From Verrucomicrobia bacterium UBA1183 (GTDB lineage: Bacteria; Verrucomicrobiota; Verrucomicrobiia; Opitutales; UBA9783): 57,752 nt of DNA. The stretch's first letter is position 1; each line of letters begins with the position of its first letter. Shown here one piece after another: positions 41,536 through 50,404 of this stretch. The notes beneath the pieces are model-generated. The model was not told where the DNA came from and ran no database searches. It worked only from the letters and a program-made list of their open reading frames with translations. The DNA lies in NCBI GenBank assembly GCA_002309885.1, contig DBYP01000016.1, positions 1 through 57,752 of the forward strand, given 5' to 3'. Made by a program: the position numbers and the translations under genes.

Positions 41536-42099
41536 TTACATCGTTGTTAACTCTTTGGTTTTGTCTTCCAGAATCTTTTCGACGCTTTCAACGTATTTGT
41601 CGGTAAGCTTTTGGATTTCCTTCTCCAATTTTTTTACATCATCTTCAGAACAAGTCCCGGCTTTCTTCTCCGCTTTAACCGCTTCCATGGCATCACGACG
41701 ACATCCACGAACAGAAACTTTACCTTCTTCCGCCATATTACCTGCCAACTTCGCTAATTCTTGACGACGTTCGCGGCTCAATTCCGGCAGTGGACAATGG
41801 ACAAATTCACCAAAAATCGTCGCATGAATCCCCAAATTGGCAACGAGAATTCCTTTCTCAATCGCCTTCAAATTCGCTTTATCCCACGGTTGTACCTTCA
41901 AAGTTCTTGCGTCGGGTGTCGTGATAGATGCGATATCCTTCAAACGCATATTCGAACCATAGACTTCAACCACAACATTTTCCAGCATCTGAGGCGAGGC
42001 TTTGCCGGTATGTAACGTACCGAATTGTCGCAGCGTGTGATCCACCGACTTCTGCATGTTGTCTCCGACCTGTTTCAAAAAACGATTGAAATCTAGCAT
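41536..42099 (-). CDS. frr: Ribosome recycling factor
   Basis: 187 residues, usual length. Family features: DHTLRQFGTLHTGKASPQMLENVVVEVYGS at the N-terminus, TTPDARTLKVQPWDKANLKAIEKGI and the C-terminal coiled coil around VRGCRRDAMEAVK. RRF splits post-termination ribosomes with EF-G. It follows pyrH after 3 bases; pyrH-frr is a widely conserved pair. Confidence 0.95.
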   Translation of the reverse strand: MLDFNRFLKQVGDNMQKSVDHTLRQFGTLHTGKASPQMLENVVVEVYGSNMRLKDIASITTPDARTLKVQPWDKANLKAIEKGILVANLGIHATIFGEFVHCPLPELSRERRQELAKLAGNMAEEGKVSVRGCRRDAMEAVKAEKKAGTCSEDDVKKLEKEIQKLTDKYVESVEKILEDKTKELTTM

Positions 42100-42102
42100 A
42101 AT

Positions 42103-42798
42103 CTATTCCTGTATAAAAGTTCCGTTAATGGTATGATGCACTGCATTATATATAGCATCTTTTTGGTTTAAGTTAAAGATAAAAATGGGCATTTTTTGTT
42201 CACAACATAATGCAAAAGCGCTGGCATCCATAATACCATAATGATGCTCGCATACCTCTTTATAGGTCAATTTTTCAAACTTTTTGGCATCTTGGTAACG
42301 CTCCGGATCTTTGTCATAAACGCCATCCACTTTCGTACCTTTCAACAATACATCCGCCTTAATCTCAATCGCACGCAAGGCAGCTGCAGTATCGGTTGAA
42401 AAGTAGGCGTAACCCGTTCCGCCCGAAAAGATAACGACTTGCCCTTTATTCAAACGCTCCTGAAGTTCTTGTGCGCTCAAATTCACGATATCTGCACCAT
42501 TTAAAAATTTTCCACAAATCACCGCGTTCAGGCCACATTTTTGCAAACAAGCCTTCAAAAACAACGCATTTACGCAGGTTGCCGCCATACCAATGCCATC
42601 ACCTTCGCTCCGCTCAAAATCGAATCCATTTCTACCGCCACGGAAGATATTCCCACCACCGATGACGAGCGCCACCTGAACACCTTCCCTGCATAAACGC
42701 ACTATCTGCTGTACAATGGCATCCACCTTATCCTTCGACCAAACACCTTGGTCTCCCTGTAAAAACTCTCCGCTTAACTTCAGTAATATCCGCTTCAT
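42103..42798 (-). CDS. pyrH: Uridylate kinase (UMP kinase)
   Basis: 231-residue amino-acid-kinase-fold enzyme phosphorylating UMP to UDP. Motifs are RILLKLSGEFLQG at the start, VIGGGNIFRGG (nucleotide site), GDGIGMAATCVNALFL and FSGGTGYAYFSTDTAAALRAIEI, then LLKGTKVDGVYDKDPE. Its ATG directly follows the prmC stop. Usual length. Confidence 0.95.
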   Translation of the reverse strand: MKRILLKLSGEFLQGDQGVWSKDKVDAIVQQIVRLCREGVQVALVIGGGNIFRGGRNGFDFERSEGDGIGMAATCVNALFLKACLQKCGLNAVICGKFLNGADIVNLSAQELQERLNKGQVVIFSGGTGYAYFSTDTAAALRAIEIKADVLLKGTKVDGVYDKDPERYQDAKKFEKLTYKEVCEHHYGIMDASAFALCCEQKMPIFIFNLNQKDAIYNAVHHTINGTFIQE

Positions 42799-43641
42799 TT
42801 AGTTTAACCAAGCCCAAAAATAACGCTCCCGATGCGTTAGATCCTGTGTTGAATTTACACGTTTATAACCACATTGAAAAGCATATTCTTTCAAAATTTT
42901 ATGCTGATTTAAACCCGTCTCGCAAACCACAAAACCACCAGGGATCAAGTGCTCTACCGCATCTTTCAGTATTTGCTTCAAATCTTTTAACCCATCTTCA
43001 GCAGCAACCAAGGCACTCTTGGGTTCAAAGACGCGAACTTCCGGCTGAGCCTCTTGAAATTCTTTTTCGGTCAAGTACGGCGGATTCGACACAATAAAAT
43101 CGAACGTCCCACTTACCTTTTCAAACCAAGAGGAACAAACAAATCGTATCCGTTCGGTCAAATTATTTTCGGCAGCGTTATCATAAGCCAAATCCAGCGC
43201 TTCCGGTGAAACATCTACTGCGACCATCTGTTTGCAACATCCTAATGCCGTTAAGGCAATGGCGATGGCACCACTTCCGGTTCCCAGATCCAACCCTTTT
43301 TGCACTACCCTCCCCTGCAAACGTTGCTGGATCTGATAAACAAGCTCTTCTGTTTCCGGTCGTGGAATGAGCACACGCGCATCTACTTTCAGCGTTTGGC
43401 CAAAAAAATCAACCGATTCTAGCAAATACTGCAGCGGCTCTCGATGCCCTCTACGAACACTTAAGCGACGCAAAAGCTCAAGCTCATTCTTGGAAAGCTC
43501 ACGTTCGTAATTGAGGAATAAATCGAGGCGTTTACACTTGAGTACAAACGCCAAAAGAAGCTCTGCATCCGTCTTGGGTGTCTCTATGGACTTTCTCGCG
43601 AAAAAATCCACCAAAGACTTCAGAGCTTCACATACACGCAC
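42799..43641 (-). CDS. prmC: Release factor glutamine methyltransferase
   Basis: 280 residues. N-terminal helical domain recognising release factors (RVCEALKSLVDFFARKSIETPKTDAELLL), then an SAM-dependent methyltransferase domain with LDLGTGSGAIAIAL (SAM loop) and the catalytic NPPY (IVSNPPYLTEKEF). It methylates the Gln of the GGQ motif in RF1/RF2. Between rpmB and pyrH in one transcription unit. Confidence 0.92.
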   Translation of the reverse strand: MRVCEALKSLVDFFARKSIETPKTDAELLLAFVLKCKRLDLFLNYERELSKNELELLRRLSVRRGHREPLQYLLESVDFFGQTLKVDARVLIPRPETEELVYQIQQRLQGRVVQKGLDLGTGSGAIAIALTALGCCKQMVAVDVSPEALDLAYDNAAENNLTERIRFVCSSWFEKVSGTFDFIVSNPPYLTEKEFQEAQPEVRVFEPKSALVAAEDGLKDLKQILKDAVEHLIPGGFVVCETGLNQHKILKEYAFQCGYKRVNSTQDLTHRERYFWAWLN

Positions 43642-43674
43642 TTACGTCCCTTCGAACCTGCCGAAGGCCCCCTG

Positions 43675-43908
43675 CTAGATCAATTTCTCGACCAACCCGG
43701 CCTTAATTGCTTTCACAGCAACCCAAACGCGGCGAACTTGACCGTTCGGCAACATAATCTTAACACGTTGCAAATTGGGCTTAAAAATACGCTTAACTTT
43801 CTTGGTAACGTGCGTACCAATACCACCGCTCTTCTTCGATTGACCTTTGCGGCTGATACGGGAACCGATAACCTGCTTTTTACCTGTTATATAACAAATG
43901 CGTGACAT
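43675..43908 (-). CDS. rpmB: 50S ribosomal protein L28
   Basis: 77 residues. MSRICYITGKKQVIGSRISR at the N-terminus, FKPNLQRVKIMLPNGQVRRVWVAVKAIKAG further on: typical L28 with a CxxTGK-like start. First gene of rpmB-prmC-pyrH-frr; 33 bases to prmC. Confidence 0.93.
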   Translation of the reverse strand: MSRICYITGKKQVIGSRISRKGQSKKSGGIGTHVTKKVKRIFKPNLQRVKIMLPNGQVRRVWVAVKAIKAGLVEKLI

Positions 43909-44003
43909 AAAAAATGATATTTTTTAACTTAAGGTAAAGAACTATACCTTTTGTGCAAGCATTTTTTCTATTTTTTTACAACTTCAACTTCGAAACATGT
44001 AAG

Positions 44004-44065
44004 TTCAACTTTGAAGTGCAACCTCTAGATAAAAGTTTGAAAAGAACGAAACGAAATGCGAATCT
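44004..44065 (+). repeat. Decayed IS30-type left end
   Basis: TTCAACTTTGAAGTGCAAC at 44004-44022 is identical to the IS terminal repeat. The next 40 bases (TAAAAGTTTGAAAAGAACGAA) resemble the subterminal IS sequence (TAAAAGATTGAAAAAAGCAAA) with several changes. No transposase frame follows. Confidence 0.65.
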
Positions 44066-44125
44066 AAAGTATGTTTACATGAATTAAAACACCACAATTT
44101 CGGGGGATTTTTTACAAAAAATTCC

Positions 44126-44690
44126 TCAAGGCACAAAAGCTAACGTATAATATATTATACATTAGCCCGCATTACGGATAGTTTATTAATCATAAGGTGA
44201 GCCTATAACGCAAGGGACCTTTTTGAAAAAAGTTTCCCTTGGACCCTCAAAAACTTCCATAATTTTGCAACAGTGTTGCAAAATGACGGGGGTGCAGGGC
44301 CGCTGCCCTGCTTTGGGAGAGCTTTTACAAAAAATCTCTCAAGAACTGCCTATTAAAATCCTCCCAAAACGGCTTGGTGGGTAATTTTTACGAAGGAGCG
44401 CTCAAGGCACAAGACGATTAATGTATAATATATTATACGTTAGGCCGTGTTACGGATAGTTTATTAATCATAAGGTGGGCGTAGAGCGCAAGGGAACTTT
44501 TTGGGAAAAGCTTCCCTTGGACCCTCAAAAACTTTCATAATTTTACAACATTGTTGCAAAATGACGGGGGTGCAGGGCCGCTGCCCTGCTTTGGGAGAGC
44601 TTTTACAAAAAATCTCTCAAAAACTGCCTACTAAAATCCTCCCAAACCCGTTTGGTTAGCGGATTTACAAAAAAAAATTCAATTTTTTTT
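44126..44690 (+). repeat. Tandem pair of 278-bp composite repeats (elements 11a and 11b)
   Basis: Two units with a 278-base period, starting at the two CTCAAGGCACAA sites (44126 and 44401). Each has the module GTATAATATATTATAC plus TTACGGATAGTTTATTAATC, then the element core with the AAGGGAACTTTTTG hairpin type, a GCAACA/TGTTGC palindrome and the GCAGGGCCGCTGCCCTGC stem, then TCTCTCAA. The units differ at scattered positions. No ORF of substance is present. The remaining spacer 43909-44125 shows only the IS end above and a partial element (GGATTTTTTACAAAAAATTCC, 44105-44125). Confidence 0.8.
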
Positions 44691-44701
44691 AAAAAAACTA
44701 C

Positions 44702-44730
44702 TTGACAAACAAAAATACATAATGCATAAT
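44702..44730 (+). promoter_or_regulatory. Sigma-70-type promoter before the 108-bp tandem repeat
   Basis: TTGACA (44702-44707), 17 bases, CATAAT (44725-44730). Transcription would enter the repeat region 44749-45060. Confidence 0.5.
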
Positions 44731-44748
44731 ATGGCACGCTGTAAATTA

Positions 44749-45060
44749 ATGGGCACTTGTTTGTGGAGTTGTTTTGGTGATTTTGGGCGTAAAAGTCGCT
44801 TGGGAAGCGGGATTCTTGAACAGGTTTGCGGTGACTTGTTGGGGATTCATAGCGTGGTTTGCGAGTATCAGTTTGGGCGTGCCGGCTGGGGAAAACGTCG
44901 GCAATTATCGTGGTATGATGTTCTTGAACGAGTTTGCGGTGGCTTGTTGGGAATTCGCAAGGTGGTTTGCGGGTATCTGTTAGAGCGTGTTTGCTGGGGA
45001 ACGTGCAGGCAGTTGTGGTGGTATGAGGTTGTTCTTAGGTTCAGCAGCGGATGGACGTAG
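44749..45060 (+). other. 108-bp imperfect tandem repeat with a possible Cys/Trp/Gly-rich ORF
   Basis: A unit starting TTCTTGAACAGGTTTGCGGT at 44813 repeats at 44921 (period 108) with about 80% identity, and a third unit begins near 45028. The strand is strongly G over C. An ATG at 44749 after a promoter gives a 103-residue frame with two repeats (ILEQVCGDLLGIHSVVC and VLERVCGGLLGIRKVVC); a second frame is also open for 69 residues. No ribosome site and no recognised protein, so either a small repeat protein, a structured RNA or a relic. Confidence 0.4.
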
Positions 45061-45208
45061 GCGGACGTTGTAAAAAAGCGCGTTTGGTGAGCTACTAAGG
45101 CGGAATGTTGAGGCCGGTTTTCTGCGGAGAAGCGGCAACGGCGGAGCTTTGATGTCAGCATAAGCGCAAGTTTGTTCTTTGACAGTTTTTTTAAGGTAGA
45201 AAGTGAGA

Positions 45209-45381
45209 TAAAGCGTAAAGCGCAAGGGAACTTTTTGAAAAAAGCTTCCCTTAAACCCTCAAAAACTTCCATAATTTTGCAACACGGTTGCAAAATGAAT
45301 GAAAGTTTTAAGGGAGTTTGAGGGATTTTTTACAAAAAATCTCTCAAGGATGCCTCTTCTAGTTCATATAGCGACACTTTA
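45209..45381 (+). repeat. Inverted-repeat element, copy 12
   Basis: 173 bp between TAAAGCGTAAAGCGCAAG and TATAGCGACACTTTA. It contains AAGGGAACTTTTTG-AAAAAAGCTTCCCTT, TTTTGCAACACGGTTGCAAAA and GGGATTTTTTACAAAAAATCTC. It lies 6 bases after the prs stop (prs is on the minus strand). Confidence 0.8.
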
Positions 45382-45387
45382 GGACGT

Positions 45388-46290
45388 TCACAATCCTTCT
45401 AACAACATGGGAAGTATGTTTAGTAGGGTAACCTTCCTTTTTTGGGTTTGTGCAGACGAAGGTTGTTTTAGCGTATCCGTTATGATGAGTTGCGAAATAT
45501 CATGGGCGGTTAAGCGGGAAAGCAGGCGTGTTGTTAAATGGCAATGGGTAATGCACGCGGTTATGGGCTGAGGACTTAAATTCCTCAAAGCTTGTGCGGC
45601 GGCAATAAGGGTGCATCCGGTATCGATCAAATCATCTACGAGAAATGTTTGTTTTTCGGGGCAAAAGCCAGAAACTTCCGTCACTTGCACTTCGCCATCG
45701 GCATAACGTCGTTTATGGACATAGCCCCAAGAACAATTCAGGGCGGAAGCGATCTGTTGGGCTCGTGAAACAGCCCCTTTATCGGCTGCAACCATCTGAA
45801 TTTCGTTGCTATTATGTCCCAAAGCACGCAAATAATTCGCCCAAAAACGTTCCGTAGTTAAATTTACAACTTTTAGCGGAAAATCGCGAAGCTGTTCCGG
45901 AGCATGCATATCGATGGTAACGATTTTGCTGACACCGAGATTTGCCAGTATTTTCGCTAAGAGCAGGCCGCCTTTGGATTCGTTGACAGCGCTGTGGTCT
46001 TGACGTGCGTAAGGATAATGAGGCAATACCAGCGTTATGCTTTGGGCGCCCATTCGATGCAGCGTATCGACGCATTGCAGCAATTCAAAGATATCTTCGT
46101 GGACATGGGAAGAAAATCGTTTCAACAAAAAGACCTTTTTATGGGCAACCTCCTCAATAAAACGAACGGCAAATTCACCGTTCTGAAAACGCGTATGGAT
46201 CACATGCACCGGAAGTACGCCTTTTTGTAACGGCATGCACTCAAACCATTCTTGGTCGTTCAGAATGAAAAACAGCTGTGAGCGATTCAT
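45388..46290 (-). CDS. prs: Ribose-phosphate pyrophosphokinase
   Basis: 300-residue enzyme making PRPP from ribose 5-phosphate and ATP. Seen are NGEFAVRF, the ATP-flexible region LVLPHYPYARQDH, VTIDMHAPEQ, AADKGAVSRAQQIA and the PRPP loop FLVDDLIDTGCTL. The length is slightly below usual (about 310-320), and the N-terminus deviates from the common SGxxNxxLA start. It could be one of the shorter class variants. It feeds nucleotide salvage. Confidence 0.88.
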   Translation of the reverse strand: MNRSQLFFILNDQEWFECMPLQKGVLPVHVIHTRFQNGEFAVRFIEEVAHKKVFLLKRFSSHVHEDIFELLQCVDTLHRMGAQSITLVLPHYPYARQDHSAVNESKGGLLLAKILANLGVSKIVTIDMHAPEQLRDFPLKVVNLTTERFWANYLRALGHNSNEIQMVAADKGAVSRAQQIASALNCSWGYVHKRRYADGEVQVTEVSGFCPEKQTFLVDDLIDTGCTLIAAAQALRNLSPQPITACITHCHLTTRLLSRLTAHDISQLIITDTLKQPSSAQTQKRKVTLLNILPMLLEGL

Positions 46291-46351
46291 AAACAGCGCG
46301 CCCCTCAGGTTTTATCATGTACACCGAGGATTTGCAATTATCGACCCAAAA

Positions 46352-47434
46352 CTACTCTTTTTTTAGGAAGCAAGACTTGGTAGCGTCCTGTGTTAGGTAA
46401 GCAAACGTCTTTTCGATATTGTCAACGCGCCTGAAAAGTTCTGGCAGGCGACGTTTCAAATTATCGATTCGATGGGCGAGCATGTAAGGCAACGAAGGTG
46501 TACCTCGTACGAAGCTCTTTTCTTCCAAATCATGCGAGATGCCCGATTGCGCACCAATCATTACATGATCACCGATGTTCAAATGGCCTGCCAAACCGGC
46601 TTGACCCCCGATAACAACGTAATCACCGATGTGCGTACTTCCAGCAACGCCGACAAACGCAACCACGAAGCAATGTTTACCAATGGTTACATTGTGCCCA
46701 ATTTGTACCAAATTATCAATCTTCGTGCCTTCACCGATTCGGGTTTCTGCAAAGCGAGCGCGGTCGATGGTCGTATTGGCACCTAAATCCACTTCGTCCT
46801 CTAAAACAACACGCCCCAACTGTGGTGAGCGATAATGACAGCCATTTTCAGTTTCATAGCCATATCCCAAGGACCCCACAACGACCCCCGCATCCAAATA
46901 GCAGCGATGACCGATTTCTGTTTCCGATAAAATGGAGCTATGCGGACAAATGGTCGTATCGGATTTAATCAAAACGTGTTCGCCGACGTAGACCTGAGCA
47001 ACTAAGCAAGCGCCTTCCTCAACCACTGAATGGGCACCGATAACACACAAAGGGCCGACGTGAGCTTTAGGAGAAACCTTTGCGGTGGAATCGATAACCG
47101 CACTAGGATGAATGCCTGGCTTAACTTTGGGACGTGTTTTCAACTCAATATCGCGCAGTATGGCATCCAAAGCCTTGGAAGGATTATCCACCAGCAGGAA
47201 AACTTGTCCGGCGCGTGGGGAACCCACATAATTGTTAGGCACCAAGATGACTGAAGCTTTTGATGCAAAAACTTCAGCTTTATACTTCAAATTCCCCAAG
47301 AAAGAGATATCACCCTCGGTCGCTTTATCCAAACCCGCAATGCCTTTTAGCGTTGCTTGCGTGTTTTGCCCCAAAACTTTTGAGGGGGACACTAACGCTA
47401 CAATCTGTTCGAATGTATACTTAACGGTTAGCAT
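46352..47434 (-). CDS. lpxD: UDP-3-O-(3-hydroxyacyl)glucosamine N-acyltransferase
   Basis: 360 residues. N-terminal uridine-binding domain, then many hexapeptide repeats (ISFLGN in the N-terminal part; IGAHSVVEEGACLVAQVYVGEHVLI, IGHRCYLDAGVVVGSLGYGYE, NTTIDRARFAETRIGEGTKIDNLVQIGHNVTIGKHC) forming a left-handed beta helix, with the catalytic His in QIGHNV. Third step of lipid A synthesis. lpxA, lpxB and fabZ, often next to it, are absent here; ompH and bamA precede it in the classical order. Confidence 0.93.
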   Translation of the reverse strand: MLTVKYTFEQIVALVSPSKVLGQNTQATLKGIAGLDKATEGDISFLGNLKYKAEVFASKASVILVPNNYVGSPRAGQVFLLVDNPSKALDAILRDIELKTRPKVKPGIHPSAVIDSTAKVSPKAHVGPLCVIGAHSVVEEGACLVAQVYVGEHVLIKSDTTICPHSSILSETEIGHRCYLDAGVVVGSLGYGYETENGCHYRSPQLGRVVLEDEVDLGANTTIDRARFAETRIGEGTKIDNLVQIGHNVTIGKHCFVVAFVGVAGSTHIGDYVVIGGQAGLAGHLNIGDHVMIGAQSGISHDLEEKSFVRGTPSLPYMLAHRIDNLKRRLPELFRRVDNIEKTFAYLTQDATKSCFLKKE

Positions 47435-47464
47435 AGATATCTGCCTTTCTTGGTTCCTGTAAGA

Positions 47465-48070
47465 CTACTTTTTCGCTGGTTTCGCAGCTTCTTTTGCTGT
47501 AGATTTGTGCGTTTTGCCTGCCGGTTTGTTGACCGCTTGAATAACTTCATCCGTTAGGTCAAATTCCGGTTTCGAATAGAGAAGCCCTACTTTGTTCAAA
47601 ATAATATCTGCATTCTTCTGCTTAGCCAAGCTTTCGACACCCGCGTTGATTTCCTTAAAATGTTCCGACAAAATCGCCTGGCGCTGTTGTTCCAGCTTTT
47701 CATCCTTCTCTTGACGGAAACGATTTATCTCTTCGCCTTTCTTATTAATCTTTTCTTCCAAAGTTGTAATTTGCTTCTTCAAATCTTCCTTTACCGCTTC
47801 GGAGTTTGCTGGATTGTTAATCTTTTTAATTAAGGCCTCGCGTTCATCAAAAAGCGTTTTGCCCTCATTCATCATTTTCTCAAACTCATCTTGAGCTTGC
47901 TTGGTCAACATCTGAAAATTCTCTTGGGCAGGTTTTGTCTTATAAAAATTGTCGTAAACCTTTGCCATATCGACAACATACGTATTTTTGGCTTCATTGG
48001 CACAAGCAACAAAGCATCCTGCCAGGAATCCGGCACCCAAACCTAATTTTTTCAACATTTGTTTTTCCAT
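47465..48070 (-). CDS. skp: OmpH/Skp-family periplasmic chaperone
   Basis: 201 residues. A GAGGAG site supports the ATG at 48070. Signal or lipoprotein-like N-terminus (LKKLGLGAGFLAGCFVACAN), then YVVDMAKVYDNFYKTKPAQENFQ and a long helical tentacle rich in Lys/Glu, returning to ADIILNKVGLLYSKPEFDLTDEVIQAVN. Skp carries unfolded outer-membrane proteins to BamA, whose gene lies upstream by 12 bases. The C-terminus adds a Lys/Ala-rich tail. Confidence 0.85.
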   Translation of the reverse strand: MEKQMLKKLGLGAGFLAGCFVACANEAKNTYVVDMAKVYDNFYKTKPAQENFQMLTKQAQDEFEKMMNEGKTLFDEREALIKKINNPANSEAVKEDLKKQITTLEEKINKKGEEINRFRQEKDEKLEQQRQAILSEHFKEINAGVESLAKQKNADIILNKVGLLYSKPEFDLTDEVIQAVNKPAGKTHKSTAKEAAKPAKK

Positions 48071-48082
48071 AAAATTTCTCCT

Positions 48083-50404
48083 CTAAAATGATACACCGAA
48101 CGAATAAGCAATTACCGGTGCTTTCTTCTTATTATACTTATCTGTTTGCAAAGGGAAAGCAAAATCTAAACGAAAAGGTGCACCCATTATGTGAATTCTT
48201 AAGCCAATTCCCGCGTCGCTATTGAAACCTCCGGATTTTGCGGCGGCTGCAATTTTACCAAATTTCTTGACTTCACCGGCATCGAAAAATCCCACGACAC
48301 GAACGATAGAATTCATTTTTACAGAATATTCCGTTTTGATAAATCCAAAATTCTGACCACCCATGTTTTCTCTATATTTATCATCCGATTTCGGACCCAC
48401 TTCATGGTAATCAAAACCGCGCAAATCATCCGGTCCGCCTAAGAATTCGCGTTCGAACAATGGAACCTCTTGGCTTCCGAAACCGCGAACCGTTCCGGCT
48501 TTTCCGCCAATCAACAGCGTTTGTTCATGATTCGGGTTAACCAAAAACCAACGAGCAGCCGTGGCACGTGTGCGGAAATACTTGGTTTTTCCACCCAAGC
48601 CGGCAACTTGGTTATCCCATGCCAAATACGAACCTCTGGTGGGATAAATCAAATTATCGCGCGTATCGCGTTCCATCAAAAAGCCGACTTTCGAAATGAT
48701 GCGCGAACCTCGTTCATCCTTAATCACCTGCGAAACATCCTCATCGACACCGGTCAACTTGAACTGTTCTAGGTGATAATAAAGCTTTCCTTCAACCAAC
48801 TCAAACAGACGCTTTCCCAAATAAACTTCTCCACCCATGCGCTGCTCTTTGAAATCATCGCTGCTGAACTTATTCATAGTCCGGAACAAATTGAAACCAA
48901 ACCGCAGTTCACGGTCAAATAGCCACGGTTCTTCGAAGGATAAATCGATGGAATTTGAATTGTGGCCGATTGTGGTTCCCAATTGGAATTTCTGCCCTGC
49001 GCCACGATAATAATCTTTGGAATTCTTATAGTCGAAATTGTTTTGGCTTAAGGTTACACCAAACGTAAATTTCTCGACACTATTCAATCCTCCCGAGAAA
49101 AATACACTACCGGTTTTATTTTCTTCAACAGATACCTTCAAATCCTTTTCGCAAGCCGCATTGCAATCCTCGGTTGTAAGCAAAACGGTCTTGAAAAAGC
49201 CCGTGTTTTGCAAACGTTGTTCGGCACGCTTCATACGTTTACGATCCAAGATATCCCCTGGCGCCAAATTCAATTCACGCAAAATAACGCGCGCCTGCGT
49301 ATGCACATTGCCGGTAATATAAATAGAATGGATGCGATATTGCAGCCCTTTTGTGACACGAAATGTCAGATCGATGGCATTATTTTCTGCCAAAGCACGT
49401 TGGACATCCACCTGTGTATCCACAAATCCATACTTGCCATAAAAATCTTGGATAGACTCACACGCTTGTTCTATGGCCTCTGGCCCAGCCGGAACACCTT
49501 TTTTAAGCCCAACGCACTTCAACAAAGCTTCGCGATCTTGCTCTTCTTCCGAAATCACTTGTAGGTTGCCTACGACGTACTTCTCCCCTTCTTCGATCAA
49601 AAAAGTGATGCGCATTGCTTCGCCATTTTCTTCTACTTTTACCCGCGAACGATCAAGTTCAACATCCAAATAGCCGGCGTTTTTATAGAAATTCTGCAAC
49701 TGAGTAATGTCTTGCTGCAACTTATCTTCGCTGTAAATCCCCGATTTGGTAAACCAAGAAAATATACCCCAAGTTTTCGTGAGCAAAAGATCCATCAACT
49801 CGTTTTCTTTAAAAGCATGAATGCCAACAAACCGAATATCTTTTATCTTGAAGCGCAAACCTTCGTCTATTTTTACTATGATTTTGGCGTAATTTTCCTT
49901 CGTAGGTTTCGAAGTAATGTTCACTTTAGCATGACAGTACCCTTTGCTGGCGTAAAACTTTTCCAGGCGTTGAGCATCCGATCGTAATCGTTGATGATTT
50001 AACGGTTCATGAATGCGCGATTTCATCTCGTAAATGAGCGCATTATCTTTGAAATTTTTGTTTCCAATGAAATAAAAACTTTCAACACGCGGACAAATCG
50101 CAATATTTAAAACAACATCCACAGATTCTTCGGAAACCTTATCACAAGTATAGCTTAAATCTTTTACCCAACCGGTTTCAAATAACTGCTTCGTTCCCAT
50201 ATCTAAATCTCTGGTACGAATAATATCGCCCGCTTTGAAAGACGTATGCGCCCTAATATAGCTTTCGGAAACGGTTTTGTTTTCTAACAAATTTATCTTC
50301 AAGTCCCTGATGCGAAAGGTACCTTCATCCAAAAAATCTAAATTTTGTGCAATCCCCAACAACGTTTGGGTCAAAATAATGCATCCTATATAAAACTTTT
50401 TCAT
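48083..50404 (-). CDS. bamA: Outer-membrane protein assembly factor BamA
   Basis: 773 residues. Signal peptide MKKFYIGCIILTQTLLGIAQ, five POTRA domains (about 25-420; for example NKTVSESYIRAHTSFKAGDII and YITGNVHTQARVILRELNLAPGD) and a 16-strand barrel starting near SVFFSGGLNSVEKFTFGV. The lid-lock motif region is VRGFGSQEVPLFEREFLGGPDDLRGFDY. It ends YSFGVSF with the terminal Phe expected of barrel proteins. Start overlaps dnaB by 4 bases. Confidence 0.95.
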   Translation of the reverse strand: MKKFYIGCIILTQTLLGIAQNLDFLDEGTFRIRDLKINLLENKTVSESYIRAHTSFKAGDIIRTRDLDMGTKQLFETGWVKDLSYTCDKVSEESVDVVLNIAICPRVESFYFIGNKNFKDNALIYEMKSRIHEPLNHQRLRSDAQRLEKFYASKGYCHAKVNITSKPTKENYAKIIVKIDEGLRFKIKDIRFVGIHAFKENELMDLLLTKTWGIFSWFTKSGIYSEDKLQQDITQLQNFYKNAGYLDVELDRSRVKVEENGEAMRITFLIEEGEKYVVGNLQVISEEEQDREALLKCVGLKKGVPAGPEAIEQACESIQDFYGKYGFVDTQVDVQRALAENNAIDLTFRVTKGLQYRIHSIYITGNVHTQARVILRELNLAPGDILDRKRMKRAEQRLQNTGFFKTVLLTTEDCNAACEKDLKVSVEENKTGSVFFSGGLNSVEKFTFGVTLSQNNFDYKNSKDYYRGAGQKFQLGTTIGHNSNSIDLSFEEPWLFDRELRFGFNLFRTMNKFSSDDFKEQRMGGEVYLGKRLFELVEGKLYYHLEQFKLTGVDEDVSQVIKDERGSRIISKVGFLMERDTRDNLIYPTRGSYLAWDNQVAGLGGKTKYFRTRATAARWFLVNPNHEQTLLIGGKAGTVRGFGSQEVPLFEREFLGGPDDLRGFDYHEVGPKSDDKYRENMGGQNFGFIKTEYSVKMNSIVRVVGFFDAGEVKKFGKIAAAAKSGGFNSDAGIGLRIHIMGAPFRLDFAFPLQTDKYNKKKAPVIAYSFGVSF

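Noticed and set aside
44732..44747. TGGCACG at 44734 as a second sigma-54 site
   Set aside because: The -12 box is missing (CTGTAAATT follows instead of N4-TTGC).
44868..45293. 141-residue minus-strand frame
   Set aside because: It covers a tandem repeat and a MITE-like copy on the wrong strand; the similar frames at other element copies show it is a by-product of the repeat.
20061..45381. Repeat copies as a CRISPR array
   Set aside because: Copies are dispersed, long, hairpin-structured and not separated by regular spacers; no cas gene is present.
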